From positions 1 to 64,000 of the forward strand of contig JAETXT010000012.1 in assembly GCA_019188255.1 (NCBI GenBank): a stretch of 64,000 nt of DNA, given 5' to 3'. Under the pieces are notes generated by a model that had not been told where the DNA came from, did not search any database, and was given only the letters and a program-made list of their open reading frames with translations. Below, piece after piece: positions 21,094 through 31,705 of the stretch. Source of the stretch: Verticillium longisporum (taxonomy: Eukaryota; Ascomycota; Sordariomycetes; Glomerellales; Plectosphaerellaceae). Made by a program: the position numbers and the translations under genes. Numbering within the stretch: position 1 is the stretch's first letter; every line of letters begins with the position of its first letter.

Positions 21094-22811
21094 ATGGAGG
21101 CAGCGTTAAATTTCTGGACACCTTCGTCTAGCCGCAGCTTTCACACTTCGGTGGCAAAGCTGCGTAAGGTTACACGGAATCCGCCAGAGCCTCAGTTCTA
21201 CCGTGGCAGCACAACGCCAGATCCTGATGGGCATGTTCTTTCGCTTGGAGATGAGCTCCAGATGGCCGACAATCTTGCCTATCTCGCTCACTGGGAAGAA
21301 AATGTCCGTATGATTTCGGCAGTGACTCTGGAGGAACACCCCTCTGGTCTCGTCGTCGTACTCGCGAGCAACTCCACTCCGTCACAATCGATCATCGCGG
21401 GGCTGAGGGACATTTTGGCCACAGTATGCCAGTATTGCACATTGAGTTAGGATTACAGACTTCAAATTGTAAGTCCTACGCTGACGAGGGTGCGTAGGAA
21501 AAAACGCCAAGAATTCTGTCGTAGCCTATTCCTGAAAGTTCTACAGCTCAGTCAAAGAAGGATCCTTGGTCGGATTCGGCCACCTTGGATACAGCAGCCC
21601 TCTCACATCAGAAAAAACGGCCGTTCCTCAAAGTTCAGCTTTTAGATCTTGCAAGGCAGCTCAAGAAACGACTGGCGTTTGCACCGCAATTGCTAGTCAC
21701 CTATGATCAAGTCTGCGGACTTATCGACTCCCTAGAGCCTCTTAGCCGAAGGCTTGAACACGACGATATTAATCGGGCCCTCGAGCACGTCATCATGAAA
21801 TGTGCAAGCATTGCTGCAGTCGGGAACATGCACTCGTTAGAGGAACATCTCAAATCCCACGGTGTGCCATCTGTTCTCTATGACGCCTCAGAGGTTCGAC
21901 AGATCGACAAGTTAGCGCGCTATTTATTCCTCTGCAAGGACTTTCTACGCCTTGCGCGGAAACCGGAGTACCGGACCCTGTTCAACCATATTGATGTCAC
22001 CGCCCTGAAAGCCTATTCAGCAACGTTCCGCCCGGGCCTCTCTCTAAAGTGTTTCGTTCATGCGGAGATACAACAGATACTTTACCTTGAGCGGCATACT
22101 TGTCAACTAGCCGTGCGAGCCCTTGGTTGTAGTAAATCAGCTTGCTACCTCTGCGACCTGTTCATCCTCAAGCAGAGCCGGTACCACGTATCGCACGCCC
22201 ACCGACGCCTTTACGAGCAATGGACCATTCCAGATGTTGATTGGATGACTGAGGCGCAGGCTTGCACCTTCCGCGCCATTATCCAGGATATGATACAACA
22301 CATGAACGAGGCGACCCGTTTTCGACAGGCTAGGGCGATGCCTTGGGGGCTAGACCCTCTCGAAAGTAAAGCGTTTCTGCCTTTATCAAGCGGTTCTACA
22401 GTCAGCTCGGATACTGTTGTACTGCTGTCCTCTCGCGTCTCTTCCCACAGTGCATACCGGTTGTCTCCGCCATCAGACCGCCAAGAATCGTCCGTCGTGA
22501 TCACGAGCGCTGATCTGCCATTTCAAAGCAAGGTAGGCATTGGCCGAGAACCACTCGACGTCCAGATAGACCAGTTGCACGTCTCCTTCGAGTTTGTGTC
22601 TATTTCAGCAGGATGGATATCGGTTCGTCGAACGACGCAATTGCAGGACCCCTCCAACAGGCAACTCATGTCCGTGGAGGCTTCCACCATTCCCACTGAC
22701 GATGAGATCAAGGTACCGTGCGACCCGAAAACATCTCAAGTGAGGTTTCAGCTACGACACGGACCGCAGCTCTGTATTGAGGTTGGCTTTCTCTGGGAAA
22801 AGGTTGAATGA
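21094..22811 (+). CDS. OTT_1508-like cytidine-deaminase-fold protein
   Basis: The gene starts at the ATG of MEAALNFW (21094). The first exon runs to about 21450, and an open frame follows from about 21550 to 22811. The exact intron is not resolved. The C-terminal part has the deaminase zinc site: FVHAEIQQIL, with His and Glu of the HAE motif at about 22059-22067, and GCSKSACYLCDLF, with the CxxC pair at about 22142-22154. The SKxxCxLC form is typical of the fungal OTT_1508 family, predicted deaminases of nucleic acid or nucleotide that are greatly expanded in fungi and related to toxin deaminases of bacteria. The helical N-terminal half matches the usual fungal layout. The C-terminal 130 residues are Ser-rich and probably flexible. 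Both zinc and proton-shuttle residues are present, so it may be active. Confidence 0.8.
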
Positions 22812-23977
22812 GTAGCCTTTGTTTCTGGTTCTTAGCTCATCTACTCCAGAGCCTTAAATATTGCGCGACAGCGACGTGGTCGAACTTTTTACAAGGCGGA
22901 GAACGGGCCAAGGAATTAAACATGGGCTATCCAGGACGGGCGCCGTAGTAGAGGCTGACGTTGTCTGGTTGATCGAGTCATCCGTTAAGTGATCGGGGAT
23001 GTACAATGCAGTTCTCCACTAGTGCAGTTGCTGTCCCCGACGCTTGCTTCAGGGGTTGAAGCATGTGTATCAGCTTACTTGAACTTCCTGAAGCCCTCGT
23101 CCGTGAAGCGTGAAGGCGAAAGGAATGGCTGTGCTAAGTGAGTGCTCTATGCGTTAGGGTGTTCGTGGTTGTTAGTACCGAAGTCAGCAAGGTCAGCCAA
23201 GGGAGTGGAAGTCATGATGCATAGCCCTTTCAAATTCGTCAGGTCCGAGCTGCCCTGTGTTACAGAGCGTCTAGAGTGGTTCGAAAGACTCGAACCTCGC
23301 CGGGAGAAAGCTTCGACGCCTTCCATTGGCGACCTCTCACGGTTGCTTCTCGCGTCAGAGAACAACGTCGCCGTAGGTGCAATGATGAAGAAATGCTTCG
23401 ATTGATCTCGTTTCTCCTTCAAGAAGACGTTGACGTTTGCATGGCGTGGACTGGAGTGTACGTGTCGGGGCTCGTCACGACGTGGTGGAGCTGATGCATG
23501 GCAAAACTGTTTGCCCGGAAAAGCCTTGAGAAACGGAGGCAAGTTCAGCAACTTCCGATGCTGTCTTATAAGAGTAATATGAGCCCCTTTATGTACTGTA
23601 ATGATTGAGATACTTACGGACACTCAAAAAGCCCCTTGAGTTTGTTGCTTCACGATTCCGAAGCCTATCAATTATGTCATATTTCCGTGAATGTCACATC
23701 TCTCAGTGCCCAACCCCGCATCAATTGAGCACGACGTCAAAACTTGCAACAAGCAACTTGAGGTTTCACGTACGCGACAAAGCAGGATCGAGACCGGTGC
23801 TAGACACTACTCAGTGTTATATTTTCAATGCCTAACCTTGTCGGTCCTCCTCAACTGGCCAGCTACTCAGTTGCCGCCGAATGCCCCACCAACCCCCGTT
23901 GGACACGAGCCTGTAATCGCCGACTGGCTCTTCGCCCACCAAAAGTGCTCAAAATACTCAGCCACGCCTAAACAATT
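22812..23977. other. Intergenic DNA with a short patch shared with 28.8 kb
   Basis: No confident gene. Plus-strand 23329-23385 can be translated as GDLSRLLLASENNVAV, which resembles GELPRLLVASDTNAAV at about 28797-28848. This may be a remnant of a dispersed sequence. Confidence 0.3.
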
Positions 23978-25382
23978 ATGGAGTGTCTTGGTGTTCCCAT
24001 AGATTACCGCCTACGGCGACTAATTCGGCAAGCTCAACCCATCAGCCTGGCTGAGAACGAATCCGGGCATGCGCGGATTCTCTACGATTTCGGAATCGAT
24101 CTTGAGGACGAAGATGGATGCAAGTGCCTCCAAGTCTGTGAGCTAAGTTTTGGTATCGAAATGGCGCAACCCGAATCGGAAGTCGATATCGTCGTGGTGC
24201 TGTTACGACCTCATTCGAAACAGGTTTTTTCCGACGGCTTTGTTGCAGGGAGGCGTGGATGCGCGACTCTTAACGCAGTGGCAGAGTTGATTTCTGCTGT
24301 GAGCAATGGGAGATTCGGTTTCGACGACATCAGCATATTTGACGCAATACCGTTCCTAGACGAAACCATAACGAACAAAGACACAATCAACAAGGCGCAA
24401 AATACATTTGCCGACATGATCAGAGCGAAACAGCCGGATGTTGTCATCTGTTGCTACAAGACAGAGTCGGAAGATCCTCTCGTCCTGGACGTTTGCCGAA
24501 CTGGAATCGGAGGAAGCTTCCAACCCTCCATTTTGGGGTACGGTCAATCCTTGTCGCTCCTTCGAGTCACCGCTTTCCACCCGAGTTATGCGATCAACTT
24601 TTACCCAACATGCAGCTGCTTTCGTCGGCTACTTATACTGGAGTTCACTAAAGCCTTTGCTCTCTGGCGTCGGGATTGGAAGGAGGAACGATGGATGACC
24701 GACTTGAGGGTCATCTGTAGTCAAGAGGCAAGCCGCGTCTCCAGAGATATGCCGTCCGTCTGCCGTCCATACGTGCCACTCTAAGCTGAAGGTAGAAGCC
24801 AAGAAAGGTGAAGTCTGGAATTTACCTTACCTCCAGCAGCGATGGGAAACGATCCTTGAATCCCTGAGCGGGGGTTGAGGAATGCCGCTTCTTCCGCGGT
24901 CCTGTTTTATGTTCGGCGAAATGGATGCAAGAAATGCTAGGCAGAACTAACATCACTTGGCTTTGCTGCGATGCAGCATGCCTTTTGGATGAAGTAGGAG
25001 AAGGTTGCCACCCAAAGATATCCGAAAAACTCTTGGTATGTTCCAAAACTGGTGCTCCAAAACCTGGCAAGACAGGTCACTCGGACTCAGCATCGAGACA
25101 TCTAACAGGCACTTCAATCATCTACCATTGTTGCTGGAGAAATCAGGACAGCCAAGGCCGCTGGGAAGAAGACTTGAAAATCGATTTTTTGATTTCCTAC
25201 GGGATCTGAATCTGTCTAATGATTCCGCCGAGAAAGCAGGAAATTTTAAGGCCCAACGAAATGCCTTTCGCAGGTTTGCGGGAGCCATCGAAGATATTCT
25301 CGAGGAAGCAGCTCTCGAGTCACCTCCTGCAGAAAGAGAGTCAGACGTCCGCGCTTGTATGGATGCCTTAAGCTTAAGTTAG
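23978..25382 (+). CDS. Hypothetical protein, possible uracil-DNA-glycosylase-like fold
   Basis: The first exon starts at ATG 23978 and is open to 24784. A later open frame ending at 25382 looks like a C-terminal exon (FDFLRDLNLSNDSAEKAG); introns around 24.8-25.0 kb were not placed. The family is unknown to me. Three blocks recall the uracil-DNA-glycosylase superfamily: FDDISIFDAIPFLDE, then NTFADMIRAKQPDVVICC (the segment before the core strand), then VTAFHPSYAINFYP, where HPS is the catalytic-His motif of several glycosylase families. The upstream FSDGFVAG could be the first loop, but the usual GxxPG signature is absent. The assignment is inference from motif order. The alternative is an unrelated fungal family. 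Confidence 0.4.
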
Positions 25383-25805
25383 CGGCTACCAATGTCTTGT
25401 TTCAGATCAGATGCCATATCTTCGGCGTCCAAGCGTAGACGAAGAAGACCGCCCGTTCACAACTTGGAGGATCTCATGATTTTGAGCAGGGGCCGACAAT
25501 AGGGAACTGGCCTTGGGCGTCTTCCAATTTTCGTGCCAGCTATCTCCATCGTCGTAAACGGGAACCCCCTAGGGCTGAGATGATGGGACCCTGAGATCAT
25601 GTCATTGGATTGACGGTCTAGGAGGTATGAACATCACTGAGGAGGCTGCTTGGTAGGCAGCCAGTGACTATGGGCAGTACGGAGACAGCAGTCGCAGCTG
25701 TAAATAGCTCAAATAATGAATGTGGTACGGAGATTAGAAGAAATATGACTTTGATTCCTCTCTAGTACTGGCGCTGTGCTGGTAATTCGCTGAGCGAGCG
25801 TACCC
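25383..25805. other. Intergenic DNA
   Basis: No feature recognised between two convergent genes. Confidence 0.4.
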
Positions 25806-26288
25806 TCACTTACTGTCCAAATGACTGTACCACCCTTCAGGCAGCTCCTGGAGTTTGTCTGAAGATGGCCATACCGGTTTCTTATTGCTCTTCTTCTTTG
25901 TCGAATCCGCTTTCTCGGGCGAATCAGTCGCCTCCCTGAAGTTCAGGGCGTTTCTATCCGTCACATAGCCATGACAGGCAATATGCGTGCCTTTGCGCAT
26001 GTGCTCCTCGTTCTTGAAGCAAAGCGTGATGTGATCGCCCTTTGGATCTTTCTGGTAAATGCCGTTGATGGTCGTGGTAGAATGGACATCTGCGCTGGTG
26101 ATAGGGTTAGCGACGCATCAGAATTTAGAAGATCGTTGTCGAGCATACCGGATGAAGACAGCGCGAGGGTAGAGGTTCTTGGCAGTCGCGGTCTGGTAGG
26201 CTAAGCGCACCAAGTTGCGGACATAGTTAGGATCTTTAGGGAGTCCTTCCACATGAAAGTAGTACTTGATGATGTTGACGGTAGACAT
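25806..26288 (-). CDS. Small hypothetical protein, two exons
   Basis: The ATG at 26288 starts MSTVNIIKYYFHVEGLPKDP. Exon 1 (26149-26288) and exon 2 (25806-26094) are joined by a 54-nt GT-AG intron that is exactly in phase, giving about 142 residues. The joined middle reads VHSTTTINGIYQKDPKGDHI followed by TLCFKNEEH. The C-terminus is Lys-rich and ends GWYSHLDSK. No known motif, signal peptide or membrane segment is seen. The alternating hydrophobic pattern suggests a small alpha/beta domain. The clean intron and sustained frame make it a likely real gene. It lies head-to-head with the kinase gene at 26.8 kb, sharing about 560 bp of promoter. Confidence 0.6.
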
Positions 26289-26844
26289 GATGAGGCCTGA
26301 GCAACTCAGATTTGATCTGACCCTCATCCATTCTCATGGAATTCTCAGCAGCTATTTATAAATTTCTTGCCTCGCTTGGTTTATCTGGTTGAATGCATTC
26401 GCAGCCAACTTGCCTGTTGGTCCTTCTTCATTTCAGTCATGGTGACCTTCTGACCTGCACTTGCGAAGCGCGCGCTCTAAACGGCCTCCAGGCTGCACTG
26501 GGGCTTTTGGCAATCCCCTCCAATAGCCTCGCTTCCTTCCAAACCAAGGCTCCACTGATTGGTTAGCCAACTGACCAATTGAAATCTTGTGCCAATTCAA
26601 GGTGCCCGCGTGACGAGCGCGTGCAATGTCACGGGCTAGCGCAGGTTAGTCTTTCTCCATCACCAACATTCCCAATTTGAGGCCGACCCAAGATATGTAA
26701 ATCGTTCATCGCCCGCGTTCCAGGCTTGCATCTTGACTCCATCATCAGCTTGAGAATATGCGATCGTTTGCATGCCACTTCGTTAAAAAGCAAAGCCCAG
26801 GTCTGCAATCCTTCGTGCCTACACTGCGACCATTTAGACGAACC
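26289..26844. promoter_or_regulatory. Divergent promoter region
   Basis: About 560 bp between the small hypothetical gene and the kinase gene. No particular site could be identified. Confidence 0.35.
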
Positions 26845-28148
26845 ATGGCAACCGATGGGCCGCTTTATGAGTATATCAGCGACGTCGAACGACTGGACGG
26901 ATATCGACCCGGCGGTTATCACCCAATTCAATTGAATGATAAGCTCCAGGAACGATACTCTATTATCGAAAAGCTCGGGCACGGATCGCACTCCACGATC
27001 TGGCTCGCACGAGACGAAAAGCTGAGCAGATACGTGGCAGTGAAGATTGGGATCGCGGACCACAGCTCTAAGGAAGCTCAGATCCTGGAACAACTTTCGG
27101 CTTGCCCAATCAATGACTTGAGCGACCGTCTCCTCCCCCGTCCTCGACCATTTTAAGCTCATAGGGCCCAACGGGACACATTCGTGCCTGGTCACCACGC
27201 CGGCCAGATGCAGTCTCGTCGAGGCTCTCAAGGACTACGATCTATTCCCGCTTGATGCCGCCAGATCTCTCGCTGCCCAGCTTGTCATAGCAGTGGCTCG
27301 TATACATACGCTGGGAATTGTTCACGGAGGTCAGTTGTATTCGGATGGATACCTCAAGATGTCGCTAACGTTTCCCAGACATCCACCTCGGCAATCTGCT
27401 CCTCCAATTGCCGGGCGAAGAAATCGACAAGCTTACCGTCAAAGAGCTCTACGAGAAATATGGCGACCCAGAGGCAGAACCTGTGGTAAGGGTCGACAAG
27501 CAACCGATCACGTCGCTATCTGTCCCAGCATATGCCTACACGCCAGCTTTGCTTGGGAAACCTGCGGAAGAGGTTACTCTCTCTGAAGCTAAGCTTATGC
27601 TCACCGACCTTGGCACGGCCTTCTCACCTGCGTACGAGACTCGACTGCAATCATTCACGCCTCGCAAGACCCGTCCGCCCGAACCGCGCTTCGATCCGAC
27701 GACTCCCTTATCGTATGCATCCGACATTTGGAGTCTCGGCTGCATCATCTGGGAGATCCTCGGCGTCAGACCATTCCTCGACATCTTCCTCCCAGAACTA
27801 GATGATGTCACGGCAAACCAGATCGATGCTCTAGGCCCGTTGCCAGACGAGTGGTGGGACGCTTGGGACGGGAAGTGGAAGCGTTTCGCCGCCAACGGTC
27901 AGCCGACGGAGGGCAGGCAGCCCTGGACCTTTGACCAGCGATTCGAGGACGCGATCCAGGGCCCGAGACGACGCAAGAAGCACGACACTATGGGCAAGAG
28001 GGAGAGCAAGGCGTTCTGCGAATTGATCAAGGACATCTTGAAGTTTAGGCCAGGGGAGCGGCCAACGGCGGAGGATATACTCCGGAGCCAGTGGATGACT
28101 GAGTGGGCGATGCGGGATGCTAGGAAGACTTGGGGGTCGAGAGACTGA
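26845..28148 (+). CDS. SRPK-like Ser/Thr protein kinase (fungal-expanded clade)
   Basis: This encodes a kinase of the SRPK type; the family phosphorylates Arg-Ser-rich proteins. From the ATG at 26845: YRPGGYHPIQLNDKL (N-terminal SRPK signature), glycine loop LGHGSHSTIWLARD, VAVKI with the ATP-binding Lys, then HFKLIGPNGTHSC, catalytic loop VHGDIHLGNLLL (Gly in place of the Arg of HRD, catalytic Asp kept), LTDLGTA in place of DFG, and SDIWSLGCIIWEIL. A 49-nt intron at 27330-27378 is in phase. The frame breaks at the C5 run 27135-27139: one C fewer joins the N-lobe to the rest. The DLG motif and the expanded insert are normal for SRPKs. About 415 residues. Probably functional if the break is an assembly error. 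Confidence 0.85.
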
Positions 28149-28888
28149 CGGACTTTTGAGTCATCAACCCCAGAGAGAGACGGATTTAAGCTCGCATACC
28201 CCATTCCAGCATCGAGCGTGTACAGTAATTAGACCTGCAAAACTGATCAAGTTTGCCAACGAGAACGTGTCATGCAATTGGCAGTGAATGGCAGTCCTGT
28301 GGCTCTTTTTGCAACCTCCTCTAACACGTGTGGGCGAGTGTGGCAACCGGTCAGATCACGGCGGACTCGGTGGGGATGACTCCGGTCGTTGGAAACCTAA
28401 GGGAGTGGAGTTGGCGGAGCATCAGACGTGTGGAGATAGCGACGAGGAGAATTGGAAGCGGCGAGTCGATGGAGACGACACGGGCGAGGATGCGCCCGCG
28501 CTGAGCCCGTCGTACGCTGAGTTCAGAGGCCGCTCTTGGAGGCCTGCCACTGAGGTTTCGGACAGGGCTGGCGGATGACGAGCGATTATGGGAGGTGGAG
28601 TGAGGTCGGCCGCGAAGAGCTGAAGTTCGACTTGAACTTGTGGAATGACCGAGTCGCTGTTCTTGTTGGAAGCCAACCCTGGTTCTGGCGGCGTTATCAG
28701 AGGAAAGGCAATGTCGATGGATGGACAGGGTCTTTATCACGGAAAGCCAGCACCATTTTGACATCAAAGCCCCATTGGACGATGGAGCTGGACTGGTTGG
28801 CGAGCTCCCGCGGTTGCTTGTGGCATCAGATACTAACGCCGCCGTAGCTCAAGACATCTTCCCGGCCAAATCCATAGGCCCATAGTGA
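28149..28888. other. Unassigned DNA, possibly decayed C-terminal part of the FunK1 relic
   Basis: Minus-strand frames are open (28351-28767) and Ser/Arg-rich, but no kinase motif can be read. It follows the FunK1 pseudogene in its direction of transcription and may be its eroded continuation. Confidence 0.25.
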
Positions 28889-29959
28889 TCAAGAAATCGT
28901 CAAGGCTCGACTGTGTGTATTTCGCTGATGACTAAGTTCATCGATGTGGCCTGAGACGTGAATTTCGCTGCCACTCAGGACCCTGAAGCTTCCATGTCGT
29001 GGTCGTGTCCGCTGCCTGCTCTTTTGTCCCAGACTTGATGACCCCACGAGTCGCGGTCCCAGGGAGGACGTCAGGTTGAACGCCGATGGACGGCGTCTCT
29101 TGCCATTTCCCGCAGGCTCGTACCGCAGGCTGTGATCGGTTTCAGGGGTGCAGTCGGTTATTGGGGAGTGGGTTTCAGTGCCCAACCGCAAAGTGCAAAG
29201 TGTCTAAAAGTTCTGAGCCAAGTGGGTGGTCTCTCGGTCTAGAGCAGTGAGAACTTCTCTTTCATACCTCCCCAAGTCGAGCCATGCTTTGGAGGCGATG
29301 CCGGCGTATGGGTTGCTCTTCAACTTTCCGGTGACGAGTATCTGTCACCAGAGACACCGGGAGTCGCTTCTTGCCTGGGGATCGTTCACGAACCCGATGT
29401 CCAGCTTGCGTTCTGCGGTAGGACCTTGGATTGGCTTGTTGGGCTGTGCCGACGGACTACCACCAGATTTTGGTTGATATCCGTGAACCAGCTAAGCAGG
29501 CCGTCTTCGTTTGCATCGTTCGGCCATCCTGTCCACCCACTCCTTGTGAAAGAGGGCTACTGCCTTCCTCGCACTTCTGGAATGTTGCCTGAGACGCTGT
29601 ATCAAGACCGACCACACCTCTGAAATATGCCTCGTGGAATCCAGGATTCCACGGAGCCCGACAAACATAGTTCCGAGCTCCTCCCTGAGCACAAGGTCCA
29701 CGTCCTTTCGATTCTCGGACGAGTGCGCGAAGCCGCTAGTGTTGCGGAGCCATGGACTTCATTGGAGAGAGAATGCTATCGTTCGGGGCGGCGGAGTGGC
29801 TTCGGCGATGGTGTTGTAGACGTGATCCCAGATCAGCGCATCTTCATGACAAGTAACATTCTCCTTTCGACATCGGGGCACATTGCTGGTGCGACGCAGA
29901 GGGTCATCAGTACTGATGTAGACCCCGCTCAAGCTGTCATCACATCGGTTATTGACCAA
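28889..29959 (-). pseudogene. FunK1 fungal-type protein kinase, broken
   Basis: Reading the minus strand from 29959 gives the N-terminal landmarks of the FunK1 (fungal-type protein kinase) family in order but in several frames: ALIWDHVYNTIAEATPPPR, an in-frame TGA, FAHSSENRKDVDLVLREELG, a frame change, PGFHEAYFRGVVGLDTAS, another change, SWFTDINQNLVVVRRHSP, another, then AERKLDIGFVNDP, SKAWLDLGRYEREVL and FALCG. The catalytic core further on is not recognisable. At least three frame changes and a nonsense codon mean the gene is dead. Its decay is much greater than the single-base homopolymer changes in neighbouring genes, so it is not explained by assembly error alone. FunK1 genes are an expanded, often decaying family of unknown substrates. 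Confidence 0.75.
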
Positions 29960-30163
29960 CCCACGGGCTATCTGCCATGCTGACGGTAAGCTGCGCTTGT
30001 TAAGATTCCTGATGAATGGGGCACGTCAGGTGTCCCAAAATGGACGCCAAATCCCTTCTGGTCTTAGCATCACAATAGCTTGATGACACAGTGTGGCTCC
30101 ACTACCGAATGTTGCATCATTGCGCCCTTGAGTCATGTCATCGCCCGGACTGACTGGCTTGAA

Positions 30164-30389
30164 TGTCGGATTGATGCTTGGATCCGCTTTTAAGCGTGTC
30201 TGAAATCGGGTTTATTGAATATTTCTCCATTCTGCCGCAGGGCGGTGAAGGAGTGGGGTTAAGTTTGTCACTCGACAGAACCAGTACAAAACAAGGATCA
30301 ACCAAGTTACAACCACCAAGAGGTCCTTTTAATGTGAGGACTCGGCCAGAAGTGACGAATACGATACGTGAGGCATCGAGTATCTGACA
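30164..30389 (+). repeat. 5' LTR
   Basis: 226 bp, TGTC...GACA, same sequence as the 3' LTR at 35463-35688 by direct reading. It should contain the promoter and the RNA start of the element. The short open frame inside it is not a gene. Confidence 0.95.
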
Positions 30390-30409
30390 ATTAAGAGTCT
30401 CATACGCTC
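30390..30409 (+). promoter_or_regulatory. Primer-binding site, resembling a tRNA-Lys anticodon-arm fragment
   Basis: The bases directly after the LTR are ATTAAGAGTCTCATACGCTC. There is no TGG, so the site does not match a tRNA 3' end. The reverse complement, ending TGAGACTCTTAAT, resembles the anticodon arm of tRNA-Lys(CUU), with the end inside the anticodon loop. Priming by an internally cut tRNA is known for Drosophila copia. The tRNA match is from general knowledge and was not searched. Confidence 0.55.
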
Positions 30410-30439
30410 ACGAGCCGCTGCGCCGGACGACGATACGCG

Positions 30440-31705
30440 ATGCCGAACGATCCGACCGCGAAAGCCTTACTTCGGACCTTCGAAGACTGGGGCAGGTGGG
30501 ATGAAGAGTTCCAGACAAAGGCCACAAGTCTTCATCAATGGGAATATATCGACCCAGACAGTGAACAGAGCCTGCTGGAGAAGCCCCAACGACCGGAGTT
30601 CTCCAAGTATGCGAGGAGGGTTCCTGCCCGCTCCACAGAACCGGACGCCAATTCGGGGTTGCGGGGCCGAAGGAGTGGACAGTCCAGCCAGACAATCAGC
30701 CAACAGTCTTCTGAACCCATCGTATCTCTGCCGGAGACGACCGACCCACACCAGAGAGCTCGAAACATCGCTGAGCTTACCGCGGAGGACAAGGTCTCCT
30801 TTCAATTCGAATGGAGAGTCTACGAACAAGATTACAAGGAATACAAAGAGCAGGAGACCAACTGCGAGAAGCTGAAGGCCTGGGTTATTGAGACGGTTGA
30901 CTACGGTCTGCGGCAGAGTTCCTGTCGACCACAATGGGATCTACGGAGGTGGTACCTCAACTTGAAGACAAGCGTGGGCACTACCGACAGAGAACAACAA
31001 ACTGCCGCACGCCGGAAGTATCAAGAGGCTACAAGCATCTTGACTAAAGCGCCCAAAGACTTTGCCAACTGGATCACCACGTGGGAGATAGCCACCAGCC
31101 ATGCACTGGTGTGGAAAACTGGAGGTGTCGAAGACCCCAACACTTGGTTCGACGACCTTACCAAGGCCATTCGGCCCATTCTCGGCCATTGGGTCACAAT
31201 CTACAGGGGCATTTACAAGGACAAGCTCGAAGACAAGACTCTGTCGATCGGAGAGGTTGCCAAGGACCTTCGAACGGAGGCTGAGCAGCAGAATCTTCTC
31301 CACCCACAAGAAAAACGTCCCAAGATCGTCAGAGGCTCCTTTGGCCCGACATTTGCTGGTGAATCATCAGTTGGGTCAGGAACGGGCGTCCAAGACGAAA
31401 ACATCACCTCACGCCCGCAAGAAGAAGAGAGAACGGCCCGCAAGCGGAAGGCGCAAGACACTCTGACAACAACACGACGAACTAGAGCCGCGACCTCTAA
31501 CCGGGGCGATGCTGCCTGTCGAGCGTGCGATGGCAGACACGACTTGGGCAACTGCTACTACATCTTCCCGACCAAGGCGCCGGAGGTCTTCAGGGAACGG
31601 AAGGTGATTCGAGAAGCAGTCGACAGCCGTCTACGGACAGACAAAAGTCTGAAAGATGACGTGAACCGTCTAAAGAAGGTTAACCAACTGGAAGAAGCCG
31701 AATGA
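30440..31705 (+). CDS. gag: Gag protein of the copia element
   Basis: A 421-residue frame from ATG 30440 to TGA 31703-31705. The N-terminal half is helical and charged, as in copia capsids (TFEDWGRWDEEFQTKA). The C-terminus is basic and carries one zinc-knuckle-like motif, CRACDGRHDLGNC, spaced C-x2-C-x3-H-x4-C, one residue shorter than the canonical C-x2-C-x4-H-x4-C. Gag packages the RNA in virus-like particles. The stop is TGA followed by C, a leaky context, and the protease reading frame continues in phase beyond it, so readthrough is a plausible way to make Gag-Pol. Confidence 0.85.
   Translation: MPNDPTAKALLRTFEDWGRWDEEFQTKATSLHQWEYIDPDSEQSLLEKPQRPEFSKYARRVPARSTEPDANSGLRGRRSGQSSQTISQQSSEPIVSLPETTDPHQRARNIAELTAEDKVSFQFEWRVYEQDYKEYKEQETNCEKLKAWVIETVDYGLRQSSCRPQWDLRRWYLNLKTSVGTTDREQQTAARRKYQEATSILTKAPKDFANWITTWEIATSHALVWKTGGVEDPNTWFDDLTKAIRPILGHWVTIYRGIYKDKLEDKTLSIGEVAKDLRTEAEQQNLLHPQEKRPKIVRGSFGPTFAGESSVGSGTGVQDENITSRPQEEERTARKRKAQDTLTTTRRTRAATSNRGDAACRACDGRHDLGNCYYIFPTKAPEVFRERKVIREAVDSRLRTDKSLKDDVNRLKKVNQLEEAE

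Noticed and set aside
30178..30387. A 69-codon frame present twice (also 35477-35686)
   Set aside because: It lies inside the two LTRs and is repeated for that reason; no protein features.
30467..30934. Long minus-strand frame opposite gag
   Set aside because: Antisense to a recognised gag gene and without motif.
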